Shown: positions 7,119-15,827, counted from the first letter of the stretch. The stretch is 25,679 nt of DNA from Pedosphaera sp. (GCA_009695405.1 SIAZ01000014.1:1-25679), one strand, 5' to 3'. Numbers and translations: made by a program. The notes: generated by a model not told the origin, from the letters alone.

Positions 7119-8558
7119 TTACTTGGATAAACGCGCCACAATAGTTCGGGTGATGCTCTCCACAATAGGATCTGTCCCCCGCAATCCATGGGCCCAATCT
7201 GTGGTGCCGCAGGTCACGACGGTGCCACCTCGGGTGTAGGTGCCCAAGACAGCGTTTCCCTTACGTCCATTCTCCCAACGATCATACCATTGGCAATCAT
7301 CGGGATGCCATTGCGCTGGGGCTGTTCCAAGGACAGTGAAAGTCGGCGGAGTCCCATCGCGACCGGTGGGTGATGGCACCCCGTCTTTCCAATCCAACTC
7401 ACAACCGTCGCATTCATAACCCACAATCGTTTCCTGAGCACCAAAGCTATCACCCCGTTTTAAGCCCGTACCCGCAAAAAGCCAATGATCGGGCTGATGC
7501 ACTGTAAAAGCACCGCTCGCGTCCATCAGTTGACCATGGCTTTTATGATAACCACCCCAAAGAAAGCCAACCCCAGTCAATCGGTTCTCTGGGTTTCCCA
7601 CCAAGTGATGACTCCATGCCGAAGAGAGTGTGTCGTACCCTTTTCTTTCGGAGTAAACGGGGTCGGAATGATAGTTCTGTTTCCAACAGGTTAACGCGCG
7701 CCCTCCCTCCTCGCTCCGAACCTGCCAACAACAGGTGTTACCACTGAAAAAGGCTACATTACCGCCGTCGCCAATAAATCCTTCCAAAGTTTTTCGCATC
7801 GGTGCCGACCAATACTCATCGTGCCCCACACTCAAGATCAGTCGATAGGCTTTTAAAAGTTCCGGATGGGATTCGAGATCTCCATTCGAGGCGTACTCAA
7901 TGCTAATTCCAGAACGTTCTGCCCATTCAACAAAGGGTTGTTCCCAGATAGAAAACTGGCTCGATGGAGGTCGTTCAAACGAAACTCGGTGCCCCTGATT
8001 TCCACCACGTCCGTTGAAACCGTACAAACTAAACCCTCCCCAGTTATTGTAGGCATTGTAAGTGTGGGTGGATAGCTGAAGCAAAATCTTCGATGTGGCT
8101 CCAGACACATCAGCTTTCAGAATAAAAAAACAAGTCCCTTCCGCCGTCCGACTGCCTCGACGCGTAAAAACTCCTCCCCCGTCGCGAACTTTAAACTGCA
8201 CCTGATAGTAACCACTACGCCAAGTTTTGGGGAGGGAGATCGAGGTAGAAATCGGCCATTTACACCCCTGAGATGAGGCATCTATCGGGACACCTTGCTG
8301 ACGTCCTGGAATATTTTTAGCGGACCAAACCGTCTCAGGCTTAACCCCGAGCCGAACAATCTCTACGGCAACCGTCGTCGCACTTGTGGAAAAATGCAGT
8401 GAAAGTTCTTCCCCTGGCGAATAACTAACCCGACCGGTATACCCCTCTACAAATAACGCCATGGTCTCCTCGGCTCCTAACAGACTCCAAGGGCGAGCAA
8501 CCCCTAAAAAGCCCAACATCTGAAGACCTTTTCTCAAACTGATACGTGGGAATCTCAT
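7119..8558 (-). CDS. Exported protein with N,N-dimethylformamidase beta-subunit-like domain
   Basis: The 479-residue protein starts with a basic N terminus and hydrophobic stretch (MRFPRISLRK then LQMLGFLGV), consistent with export. An all-beta region follows to about residue 150. The C-terminal domain carries HTYNAYNNWGG (165-175), SVGHDEYW (243-250) and SGNTCCWQ (272-279), which are hallmarks of the large-subunit C-terminal domain of N,N-dimethylformamidase (mononuclear iron amidohydrolase) and its many uncharacterised relatives. No small alpha subunit gene is next to it, and the protein appears single-chain, so real substrate is unknown and dimethylformamide is not implied. It converges with rlmN and diverges from the ABC-F gene. 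Confidence 0.82.
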   Translation of the reverse strand: MRFPRISLRKGLQMLGFLGVARPWSLLGAEETMALFVEGYTGRVSYSPGEELSLHFSTSATTVAVEIVRLGVKPETVWSAKNIPGRQQGVPIDASSQGCKWPISTSISLPKTWRSGYYQVQFKVRDGGGVFTRRGSRTAEGTCFFILKADVSGATSKILLQLSTHTYNAYNNWGGFSLYGFNGRGGNQGHRVSFERPPSSQFSIWEQPFVEWAERSGISIEYASNGDLESHPELLKAYRLILSVGHDEYWSAPMRKTLEGFIGDGGNVAFFSGNTCCWQVRSEEGGRALTCWKQNYHSDPVYSERKGYDTLSSAWSHHLVGNPENRLTGVGFLWGGYHKSHGQLMDASGAFTVHQPDHWLFAGTGLKRGDSFGAQETIVGYECDGCELDWKDGVPSPTGRDGTPPTFTVLGTAPAQWHPDDCQWYDRWENGRKGNAVLGTYTRGGTVVTCGTTDWAHGLRGTDPIVESITRTIVARLSK

Positions 8559-8718
8559 CCCTTAACCTGAGGGGATATTTCCCAAAGGATCAAGAGGGAT
8601 TTGCACATCAAACAGGCGATTCCATTAAAAAATATGACTCGATGACAGGTCTCCGGATCAAATTGTGTTCATTCAATGTCCGCGAGACGTCATACTCACC
8701 TCCAGTTATTTCTAACTC

Positions 8719-10329
8719 ATGCTCTCGATTCGCGAACTGAAAATGTCGGTGGCCGGTCGCACGCTGTTTGAAAACGCGTCGATGCAGGTCAATTACGGAG
8801 ACCGTGTCGCCCTTGTCGGGCCCAATGGTGCCGGCAAATCCACGCTGTTTTCCCTCATCCTCAAACGCAATGTCCCAGATGAAGGTGCCATTGAGCGCGA
8901 CGTCTGGACCATGGTCGGCTATTTGCCTCAAGAAGGCGAGGTGGTTGGCGAGGAAACGGTTCTTGAAGTTGCCACAGGTCGAGCGGGTGAAGTGCCCGCA
9001 CTGGAGAAACGCTTGCTAGATTTAGAGGCGGCCGGTGCGGTAGATAGCGCAGACTATATGGAGGCTCACGCCAAGCACTCCGCCCTCAATGACCCTCAAG
9101 TAGAGGCGAAGGCCAAGAAAATGCTCAAGGGTCTAGGGTATAAAGATACCGATTTTTGGAGAAAAGCGCGGGAAATGAGCGGCGGTTGGGTGATGCGCGC
9201 TCACTTGGCCCGTTTGCTGGTGATGGAACCCGACCTGCTACTCCTCGACGAACCAACTAATCATCTCGACCTCCTGTCCCTGCTCTGGCTGCAAAATTAT
9301 CTTAAAAATTATTCCGGCGCTTTACTTCTAATTTCCCACGACCGCCAGTTCATGGATGAAATCATTACTCAGATCCATGATATCGCGGACAAAAAACTAA
9401 TCAGTTACACGGGCAATTATTCTTCTTTTCTTAAACAGCGCGAGGAACGTTACGAACAACAATCCGCCGCCTACAAAAACCAACAGAAGGAGATTCAAGC
9501 CCTCCAAGAATTCGCCGACCGTTTCCGCTCGGTAGCCTCCAAGGCGTCCCAAGCTATGTCCAAGCTCAAACAGATCGAGCGCTTGGAACTAATCGAGAAA
9601 CCGACCCCGACAAAGAAACCCTTTCGTTTCCAGATCCCCACCCCACCCCGTGGTGGGCAACGCGCACTCACCGTCGAAGACCTTCACATGGCCTACGGTT
9701 CCAACGTGGTTTATGCCGGCCTCGATCTTATGGTGGAACGAGGCGAACGTACCGTTTTGGTCGGCCCTAATGGATCGGGTAAATCCACTCTATTCAAAAT
9801 TATTGCCGGCGTTGTTCCCTTCCAACAGGGCGAACTCAAACTCGGTCATAATGCCAAACTGGGCTATTTCAGCCAACATCGTGCCGGTACTCTCGACCCC
9901 AATAAATCGGTTCTCGACGAACTTCTCACCAGCGCACCCGCTCTTCGCGAGGACGAAGCACGGGCAATTCTTGGCTCCTTTATGTTTCGTAAGGAGGAAA
10001 TCTATAAGCTGACTCGAGTCCTCAGCGGTGGCGAAAAAAGCCGATTAAACTTGGTCAAGTTTCTAGTGGATCCACCCAACCTGCTGCTCATGGATGAGCC
10101 AACAACTCACTTGGACATCACCACGGTAGAATCACTCACCTTGGCCCTGGAACGTTACGAGGGGACTCTTCTGTTTATTTCACACGATGTTCACTTTATC
10201 CGCCAACTCGCCACCAAAGTGCTGCACGTAACCGCTGGCCGAGTAAATCCCTATGCGGGTGGTTATGACTACTTCTTAGAAAAAACGGGCGCCGGCGACG
10301 ATGCGCGAGCGGCCTTAACCGCTGCCTAA
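8719..10329 (+). CDS. ABC-F family ATPase (translation factor type)
   Basis: The 536 residues hold two ATP-binding domains without membrane spans, the ABC-F layout of soluble ribosome-associated ATPases. Domain 1: Walker A GPNGAGKST (34-42), signature MSGGWVMRAHLA (153-164), Walker B LLLLDEPTNHLD (173-184). Domain 2: Walker A GPNGSGKST (349-357), signature LSGGEKSR (435-442), Walker B LLLMDEPTTHLD (455-466), with Thr instead of the usual Asn after the DEPT. The linker (about 240-310) is charged and includes YEQQSAAYKNQQKEIQALQEF, the P-site tRNA interaction motif region. It is closest in style to YdiF/YheS/Uup-type proteins; the exact subfamily cannot be settled by eye. Starts with ATG, without clear Shine-Dalgarno. 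Confidence 0.92.
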   Translation: MLSIRELKMSVAGRTLFENASMQVNYGDRVALVGPNGAGKSTLFSLILKRNVPDEGAIERDVWTMVGYLPQEGEVVGEETVLEVATGRAGEVPALEKRLLDLEAAGAVDSADYMEAHAKHSALNDPQVEAKAKKMLKGLGYKDTDFWRKAREMSGGWVMRAHLARLLVMEPDLLLLDEPTNHLDLLSLLWLQNYLKNYSGALLLISHDRQFMDEIITQIHDIADKKLISYTGNYSSFLKQREERYEQQSAAYKNQQKEIQALQEFADRFRSVASKASQAMSKLKQIERLELIEKPTPTKKPFRFQIPTPPRGGQRALTVEDLHMAYGSNVVYAGLDLMVERGERTVLVGPNGSGKSTLFKIIAGVVPFQQGELKLGHNAKLGYFSQHRAGTLDPNKSVLDELLTSAPALREDEARAILGSFMFRKEEIYKLTRVLSGGEKSRLNLVKFLVDPPNLLLMDEPTTHLDITTVESLTLALERYEGTLLFISHDVHFIRQLATKVLHVTAGRVNPYAGGYDYFLEKTGAGDDARAALTAA

Positions 10330-10352
10330 CCCGATATCGCTAATGAGGTATC

Positions 10353-11540
10353 TCAGGCCCTGCAGTCAACACCTCGGGACGCTGCTGATTGATAAAGACC
10401 GATAAACGCCTCGGCATTAACAGGGCGCGGATTAAATCCTCCAGTCCACTGCCCTGCGGCCTCCAGTGCCAACTCCGAAATTGCGCCAATATCGACCCCC
10501 GCTTCCTCCAGCGTTTGGGGAATACCCGCTGCCAACTGTAACCGAGCAAGGACTCGCAGGAGATCCGAAATAATTCTCTCAGGATCTCCATTCGCCTCCG
10601 CTAAACCTGCTGAAACTGCCAGATCCACATACAGCCCTCGGACCACTGGGTCGACGGCATTGTAGCAAATCACGGAGGGCAACATTAGACCGACTGCGGC
10701 TCCGTGCAGGACTCCATAACCAGCCGTCAATGGATTCGCAGCTGCATGCGCTGCGCCCAGCATGGAATTCTCAATAGCCATTCCTGCAAAAGCCGCACCC
10801 AAAAGCATTGTGCCACGGGCATCAAGATTTTCTGGCTCCAAAAGGACTCTTTCCAAACCATTCACACAGAGTCGAAAGGCTTCCCGAGAATAGATCGCCG
10901 ACAAAGGTGTCCGCCGAGTCGTCACTGCCGATTCAATCGAATGAACTAAAGCGTCGACACCCGTCAGCGCGGTCACCCGACGCGGCTGCGACACGGTAAG
11001 TACGGGATCCAAAATCGCAATTTTTGCTGCCGCTTTTGAATCGAGGCAGGCCATCTTGAGATGAGTTGTCTCATCGGCAATTAAAGTTGCACTTTGACAC
11101 TCACTCCCTGTTCCAGCGGTTGTCGGTACCGCTATCAAGGGCAACATCGGTCGAGTCGCTTTGCCCACGCCTTGATAGTCGCGCATCTCACCCCCATTGG
11201 TCAGCAAAAAGTTAACTCCCTTCGCTGTATCCATTGAACTCCCGCCACCTAACCCAATCAATAAATCAGCCGAAAAGGCTCGGGCGACTTCCAAACATCG
11301 ATTCACATCCAAGGTAGTGGGATTCCCACGGACACCCGCATACACGGCCACTTCAAGTCCGCAGGCTCGAAGAAGATTTACGGTCCGATCCACATGGCCT
11401 GTTGCCTCAATACCGCTATCCGTAACCACTAGGACGCGGCGCCCACCTAGCTCGGCAGCAAGGTGTCCAATACGGCCCAATGTTCCAGGCCCAAAAATCA
11501 GCCGCGTACGGGGAGAGCTATCGAAAGGAGCCGGTGTCAT
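10353..11540 (-). CDS. Iron-containing alcohol dehydrogenase
   Basis: A group III NAD(P)-dependent dehydrogenase of 395 residues. Nucleotide-binding GLGGGSSMDTAK (96-107) and PTTAGTGSE (139-147) are present. The four metal ligands fall at D196 and H200 (ALTGVDALVHSIE), H265 (LGAAHAAANP) and H279 (GVLHGAAVG), matching the D-H-H-H set of FucO. Substrate could be a short-chain alcohol, aldehyde or hydroxy acid; the sequence alone does not decide. The gene is convergent with the ABC-F gene with only 23 bases between stops, and diverges from the EF-hand/exbB cluster. No accessory pathway genes are nearby to suggest its role. Confidence 0.92.
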   Translation of the reverse strand: MTPAPFDSSPRTRLIFGPGTLGRIGHLAAELGGRRVLVVTDSGIEATGHVDRTVNLLRACGLEVAVYAGVRGNPTTLDVNRCLEVARAFSADLLIGLGGGSSMDTAKGVNFLLTNGGEMRDYQGVGKATRPMLPLIAVPTTAGTGSECQSATLIADETTHLKMACLDSKAAAKIAILDPVLTVSQPRRVTALTGVDALVHSIESAVTTRRTPLSAIYSREAFRLCVNGLERVLLEPENLDARGTMLLGAAFAGMAIENSMLGAAHAAANPLTAGYGVLHGAAVGLMLPSVICYNAVDPVVRGLYVDLAVSAGLAEANGDPERIISDLLRVLARLQLAAGIPQTLEEAGVDIGAISELALEAAGQWTGGFNPRPVNAEAFIGLYQSAASRGVDCRA

Positions 11541-11638
11541 TCAGTAAACGGAGAATCACCTACCCGTAGAGATGTTCAAGCCAGAGAACTCAAAGAAGAT
11601 TTTAGAACCCAAAATTCTTCCCTTATGCTTTTTAGGTC

Positions 11639-11998
11639 TTGAAGAACTCATCGTCTCTCTTCTTTCTCTGCGCCCGTCTGATTCTTCCAATGGTAATGAC
11701 CACCGGTTGCATCCATCGCCACGAGGTTGTCGCACACCGGGATCTGCGGGTTTCTATTGCTTTTGAAATCGATACCGCAGCTCGCCTATTCTACGAAAAA
11801 CTGGAAAGTAACCGCTCTTTTTCCACTGTCCCAGAGACACGAACCGCAATCACTCTCCCTTTAATCTTCGGGCATGAACTCCGCTCTGTTTGAGGATCAC
11901 ATGCTGATTTTAAGCTCGCCGTTCAAACCTGTGACACCAATCAAGACGGCAAAATCACCGAACAAGAGGCGCGAATTTTTTGCAATCTGAAAAAGTAG
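11639..11998 (+). pseudogene. EF-hand lipoprotein-like gene with an in-frame TGA
   Basis: A TTG start at 11639 opens a frame with a signal peptide (LFFLCARLILPMVMTTGC), ending in a plausible lipobox Cys. The frame meets TGA at 11891-11893 (codon 85). The same frame then continues without gaps as GSHADFKLAVQTCDTNQDGK and on to KK, stop TAG at 11996-11998. That continuation contains a canonical EF-hand loop DTNQDGKITEQE with Asp, Asn, Asp, Gly, Ile and Glu at positions 1, 3, 5, 6, 8 and 12. A single base change (for example CGA to TGA) would restore a 119-residue protein. I call it a nonsense pseudogene; readthrough or a sequencing error are alternatives. It sits 61 bases upstream of exbB. A TAG just before the TTG fixes the open frame. 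Confidence 0.65.
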
Positions 11999-12059
11999 AG
12001 GGTATCAAATGGGAAGTGGTCATTGATCCTAAGCGGTCCCACCTTCTATAAACGGCCGT

Positions 12060-12758
12060 ATGTTGATCGCCACCCTCATCGCCGCAGGACTTCCGACCAA
12101 TGGCATCTTGACGCCTCAGACCGTCGCTGGTCCCACCGCGGCCAGCGGTTACGGCCTTCTTTTTTGGCTCCTCGTCGTCTTCGCCGGAATAACTGTCACT
12201 GTCATTATCGAACGTCTTCTCTACTATCACCGCGTCCAAATTGACTCCGCCCAGTTTTTGGTTGGTGTGCGCAACGTCCTCAAACGAGACAATGTCATCG
12301 AAGCCCTTTCGATCTGCGACGCCACACCCGGCCCTGTCTCCCGTTTGATGAAAGCAGTCATTCTCAATCGCGATGCGGGTCGAGATCGGGTCGAAGAGTC
12401 TATTAAGGAAGTCGGACTAACTGAAATACCCCGCCTCGAAGCCCGCTTGGCTCTCTTGGCCACCAGTGCTCAGATCGCTCCGCTGATCGGCTTACTCGGC
12501 ACTCTCGCCGGTATTGGCGGAACCTTTCGTCAACTTCAATCGGGTTCAGGCTTTGCCGCACCGACCGAACTCTTTGCCGGAATCTGGCAATCACTTTACT
12601 CAGCAGCCCTCGGCATCGCCATCGCTGTCGTTTGTTACGCGGCTTATAACTATCTGGTTAACCGAGTCAAAGCTGTCGTTCTCGATATGGAAAAAGCCTC
12701 AGCAGAAGCAATGAAAATGGTCTCTTCATCGCCGGAATTGCCGCCCTCTCGGCCTTAA
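12060..12758 (+). CDS. exbB: MotA/TolQ/ExbB-family inner-membrane proton channel subunit, channel residues altered
   Basis: ExbB forms the pentameric channel that with ExbD energises TonB. The 232 residues have TM1 about 31-52, a cytoplasmic loop, then TM2 with IAPLIGLLGTLAGIGGTF (139-156) and TM3 with GIWQSLYSAALGIAIAVVCYAAYNY (174-198). TM2 keeps the conserved Thr (T148). In TM3, by my alignment to E. coli GIAEALLATAIG, Glu176 is Gln (Q177) and Thr181 is Ala (A182), so polar residues thought to line the proton path are missing. Length fits the family. It precedes exbD by 18 bases and starts with ATG without Shine-Dalgarno. Confidence 0.88.
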   Translation: MLIATLIAAGLPTNGILTPQTVAGPTAASGYGLLFWLLVVFAGITVTVIIERLLYYHRVQIDSAQFLVGVRNVLKRDNVIEALSICDATPGPVSRLMKAVILNRDAGRDRVEESIKEVGLTEIPRLEARLALLATSAQIAPLIGLLGTLAGIGGTFRQLQSGSGFAAPTELFAGIWQSLYSAALGIAIAVVCYAAYNYLVNRVKAVVLDMEKASAEAMKMVSSSPELPPSRP

Positions 12759-12776
12759 TTCTCCTCTCTTTCCCCT

Positions 12777-13220
12777 ATGAAGCACTCCCCCTCTCCAACC
12801 TTTAAAAGAACCCTGTTTCCTCTGATTGGACATACCGATATCGCTCCTTACCTCTGCGTCCTTTTTCTGCTGCTCTTCTTTATGGTGTTTGGGAATTTAC
12901 TCATTCTTCCTGCTGGAAGCCGAATCGAACTGCCTACCTCTGACTTGCGATCTCTCACTTGGGACGGAGCTTCGTTTTTAGTCGTAGCCGTTGATGCCGC
13001 CGAACAATGCTATTTTGAAAATCAGGTCCAACCTGATCTAGCCACTCTTCAGACTCGTCTTGCAACCCGCACCGCCTCGCCCAAGGGCCCTCGCCGACTG
13101 TATCTCGAAGCGGACCGTCGAGTTCGCTATGAACGCCTCTCAGAACTAAGTCGGATCGCCCGGGATGCCGGCCTGACAGAAATCATTCTCGGCGGAAATC
13201 CTACCCGACGAACCCCGTGA
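12777..13220 (+). CDS. exbD: ExbD/TolR-family biopolymer transport protein, TM aspartate replaced by Cys
   Basis: ExbD couples the proton gradient to TonB through one transmembrane helix and a periplasmic domain. The 147-residue protein has HTDIAPYLCVLFLLLFFMVF (19-38). Aligned with E. coli INVTPFIDVMLVLLIIFMV, the essential membrane Asp (D25) is Cys27 and the preceding Asn is Asp21. The rest follows the family: ELPTSDL after the helix, then a beta-rich domain containing LYLEADRRVRYERL and ending LTEIILGG. Its stop overlaps the next start as GTGA (13217-13220), so translational coupling to the TonB-like gene is likely. Confidence 0.85.
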   Translation: MKHSPSPTFKRTLFPLIGHTDIAPYLCVLFLLLFFMVFGNLLILPAGSRIELPTSDLRSLTWDGASFLVVAVDAAEQCYFENQVQPDLATLQTRLATRTASPKGPRRLYLEADRRVRYERLSELSRIARDAGLTEIILGGNPTRRTP

Positions 13221-13960
13221 AAGTCGATGAAACTCCATGGTCAACCCAGCGCTGGGCATTCATTGTCAGCATATCGGTGGTTCTCCACGTCGCTCTCGCT
13301 GGATTATTTCTCCAGCCTCCCAAGGGACCTTCACTCAAAACTGGCTCACGCACTCTGATCGCCCGATGGGCTGCGTCAGATCCCGATCTCTTGTCGAACA
13401 TAGGCGCTAGCCCAACACGATACGCACTCCCCGATGCTATCGGGAATTTAACCGATACCGACTCAGGCTTGCCTCCTGTCAACTACACGCTACCTCAACC
13501 CAAAATCGATTGGGTTTTTCTTCCGCCCAACTCAGATGGTTCCCATCTCGGTATGGCACCGCGAACCACACCACCGCGGGCCGTAAACCAAATATCTATT
13601 CCAAACCCTACCTCACCGAAAAAAACAAATCGGATGACCTCTACCCAAGGACAAATGGATCTATTCAGCCCCGCACAACTCGGAGCATTACAACGTCCTA
13701 TCGCCATTCCCGAATGGCCTGAACCCAGTTCACCGCAACCTGTGAAAATGGAATTTGCGGTTAATCCTGCAGGAGAAGTAATCACTGCCCGCGTCGTTCT
13801 CTCCTCGGGTTCTTCAAGCACCGATGCTGCCTCTCTAGCCGCGCTCCTCGAGGCTCGGTTTCTTCCACAAAAAAAACCCGCTTCTATCGATATCCTGTCT
13901 TCGACCCAACTCGTCTGGGCTCTCGTTACTTTTCAACCCGTACCCAAAGCCTCTCGGTAG
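13217..13960 (+). CDS. TonB-like energy transducer
   Basis: The 247-residue protein has one N-terminal transmembrane anchor (about 14-32) with Ser20 and His24 in Ser-x3-His spacing (VSISVVLHVALAG), the motif that in E. coli TonB (S16, H20) contacts ExbB-ExbD. A long Pro/Ser/Thr-rich middle resembles the periplasmic spacer of TonB proteins. The C-terminal domain contains VKMEFAVNPAGEVITARVV and ASLAALLEARFLPQ, resembling TonB C-terminal repeats. The GTG start overlaps exbD. The C-terminal fold is weakly conserved, so the assignment rests on the N-terminal motif and the neighbours. It probably supplies energy to outer-membrane receptors not present here. Confidence 0.75.
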   Translation: MKVDETPWSTQRWAFIVSISVVLHVALAGLFLQPPKGPSLKTGSRTLIARWAASDPDLLSNIGASPTRYALPDAIGNLTDTDSGLPPVNYTLPQPKIDWVFLPPNSDGSHLGMAPRTTPPRAVNQISIPNPTSPKKTNRMTSTQGQMDLFSPAQLGALQRPIAIPEWPEPSSPQPVKMEFAVNPAGEVITARVVLSSGSSSTDAASLAALLEARFLPQKKPASIDILSSTQLVWALVTFQPVPKASR

Positions 13961-13978
13961 TCTACCGCCCCTTGACCC

Positions 13979-14203
13979 ATGGAACCTCTCGCCCTGATTA
14001 CTCTCTGGATGGCCGGTGCTCTCGCGACTTTAGCCGCATTGTCGATCCAAGGTGAATTACGTCGCCGCAGAATCGGGGCCGATGTTTCGCAAGATAGCGT
14101 CTTCCGTTGCAACCGCTGCGCCGCGGTCTACACCGATGATGCCACGGTAGAACGGTCTCGTTGCCCCCAATGCGGCCGCACCAATGAAACGGTTCGTTTC
14201 TAA
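13979..14203 (+). CDS. Small membrane-anchored zinc-ribbon protein
   Basis: A 74-residue protein with one hydrophobic helix (about 4-22), a short basic stretch ELRRRRIG, and a C-terminal zinc ribbon formed by C-x2-C (FRCNRCAA) and C-x2-C (RCPQCGR). No catalytic domain is visible. The four cysteines would bind a zinc ion on the cytoplasmic side if the N terminus is outside. It follows the tonB-like gene by 18 bases on the same strand, so it is probably the last gene of the exb cluster; its role is unknown. Confidence 0.7.
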   Translation: MEPLALITLWMAGALATLAALSIQGELRRRRIGADVSQDSVFRCNRCAAVYTDDATVERSRCPQCGRTNETVRF

Positions 14204-14243
14204 TCTACCCGCATCTTCTCGGAGCTAAAGGATTTCCAAAAAA

Positions 14244-15827
14244 TTAATCCTTATCCTCATTGGCCGTCCCCGTCTTGACCTCGATCACGTCGTGCGGTGA
14301 CGCCTCGCGTTGACCCGCCGGACTCACCCGAATATACCGAGCGCGGGATCTCAATTCAGGCAAATTAGCCGCCCCCAAATAACCCATTCCCGATTGGATT
14401 CCGCCCATCATCTGCGCCAAGACTGCATCCACCGACTCGGCGACTTCCTTTAGAGCCTCAATCCCCTCGGCGGCAGCCTTACGGTTAGAATCGGAAGCAT
14501 GACCATACCGCGCCGCTGAGCCTGCTTTCATCGCAGCGTGGCTTCCCATACCTCGATATTGTTTATACACCTTACCATTGATTTCAACGAGCTGTCCGGG
14601 GGCCTCTGGACAGCCCGCAAACAGACCGCCGCAAATCACACCCTGCGCCAAAGTGAGAGCCTTCACGATATCCCCAGACTTGGTGATTCCCCCATCTGCT
14701 AGAAGAGTAACTCCTCGATTCGCTGCCGCCCTAGCCGTGATATGCAGGGCAGTTAATTGAGGTACGCCCACTCCAGCCACAATACGAGTCGTGCAAATCG
14801 AACCCGGCCCCTGCCCTACCTTCACCACATTTGCACCCGCATCCGCCAGAAAATCCACGCCATCTCCGCTGGTTACGTTGCCAGCAATAATCGGTAATTT
14901 CGGAAAGGCCTGACGTATTAACCGCACAACCTCACCCACGCCTTTGCTGTGCCCGTGTGCTGTCGAAACCGCAACACAATCCAAACCACGGTCAATCATC
15001 GCTCCAACATGCCCCAGCAAACGCTCACTATCGATCGCCCCATCTGCACGGCGTGTGGTCGATATCGCCGCACCGCATAACAATCGAAATTGAGAATCTC
15101 GCGCCGGCTTGAGGGTTGCCCCAGCCTCTTGTGTGATTCGCTCAATATCGCTCAGGGTAAACAACCCCTTTAACCGATCTTCCCCATCCACCACGAGTAA
15201 CTTGTGAATTCCTAAATTCTCGGTAAAAAATCGGTCCGCACTGGCGATCGGATCTGCCCCCAATTCACTCTCCAAAATCGTCTTCACCTGCGATCTCGGT
15301 GTCAGGGCATCTGCAACTAATCGAAGCGCATACCTCGGCTTAACCACATGCCCAGATAACAACCCCAGTAAACGTCCCTGCAGATCCACGACTGGAAAAG
15401 TACTGAAGGTAAACCGCCGCTTGGCAATCAACTCGAGGACATCACCAATGTACATTTCCGGACTCACCTGAATGGGATCTTGGATCAACCCATGAACATG
15501 ATTTTTCACCCGCGAAACCTCAGATAACTGCTCCTTATCTGGCATGTTATAGTGGATCAATCCCAACCCGCCATTCAAGGCCATTGCAATGGCCATACGG
15601 GCTTCGGTCACTGTATCCATATCGGCCGAAACCAAAGGGATATTCAAATGCAACCCCTCCGCTAATTGGGTCTCTATCTGGGCTTCGTGGGGAAGAATTT
15701 CGCTGTAACAGGTCGCGAGGGTAACATCGTCATATGTCAACGCCGTGGATCGGTGCAGACGAAAAAAAGAATCAGCCGGGTGGTAAAACTCGGCATCCAA
15801 GGTCTCAGGTGTCAATCTCGCTGCCAT
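14244..15827 (-). CDS. guaB: Inosine-5'-monophosphate dehydrogenase with CBS pair
   Basis: IMPDH oxidises IMP to XMP with NAD+, the first committed step of GMP synthesis. The 527 residues contain the N-terminal LTYDDVTL, a CBS pair (about 107-232) and the barrel with GPGSICTTRIV (catalytic Cys345), ADGGITKSGDI, YRGMGS (424-429) and the flap Arg-Tyr (R440-Y441). An unusual feature is VAVSTAHGHS (285-294): family members normally have Asp where Ser288 stands (for example IDSSHGHS in E. coli). Also, after the flap, the family EGIEGRV is EGIEALKEV. It follows gatC by about 115 bases on the same strand, with no terminator visible between. Convergent with the small zinc-ribbon gene. Confidence 0.95.
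   Translation of the reverse strand: MAARLTPETLDAEFYHPADSFFRLHRSTALTYDDVTLATCYSEILPHEAQIETQLAEGLHLNIPLVSADMDTVTEARMAIAMALNGGLGLIHYNMPDKEQLSEVSRVKNHVHGLIQDPIQVSPEMYIGDVLELIAKRRFTFSTFPVVDLQGRLLGLLSGHVVKPRYALRLVADALTPRSQVKTILESELGADPIASADRFFTENLGIHKLLVVDGEDRLKGLFTLSDIERITQEAGATLKPARDSQFRLLCGAAISTTRRADGAIDSERLLGHVGAMIDRGLDCVAVSTAHGHSKGVGEVVRLIRQAFPKLPIIAGNVTSGDGVDFLADAGANVVKVGQGPGSICTTRIVAGVGVPQLTALHITARAAANRGVTLLADGGITKSGDIVKALTLAQGVICGGLFAGCPEAPGQLVEINGKVYKQYRGMGSHAAMKAGSAARYGHASDSNRKAAAEGIEALKEVAESVDAVLAQMMGGIQSGMGYLGAANLPELRSRARYIRVSPAGQREASPHDVIEVKTGTANEDKD

Noticed and set aside
11891..11930. Selenocysteine insertion at the EF-hand gene TGA
   Set aside because: No convincing SECIS-like hairpin follows the TGA, and no selenium genes are seen in the window.
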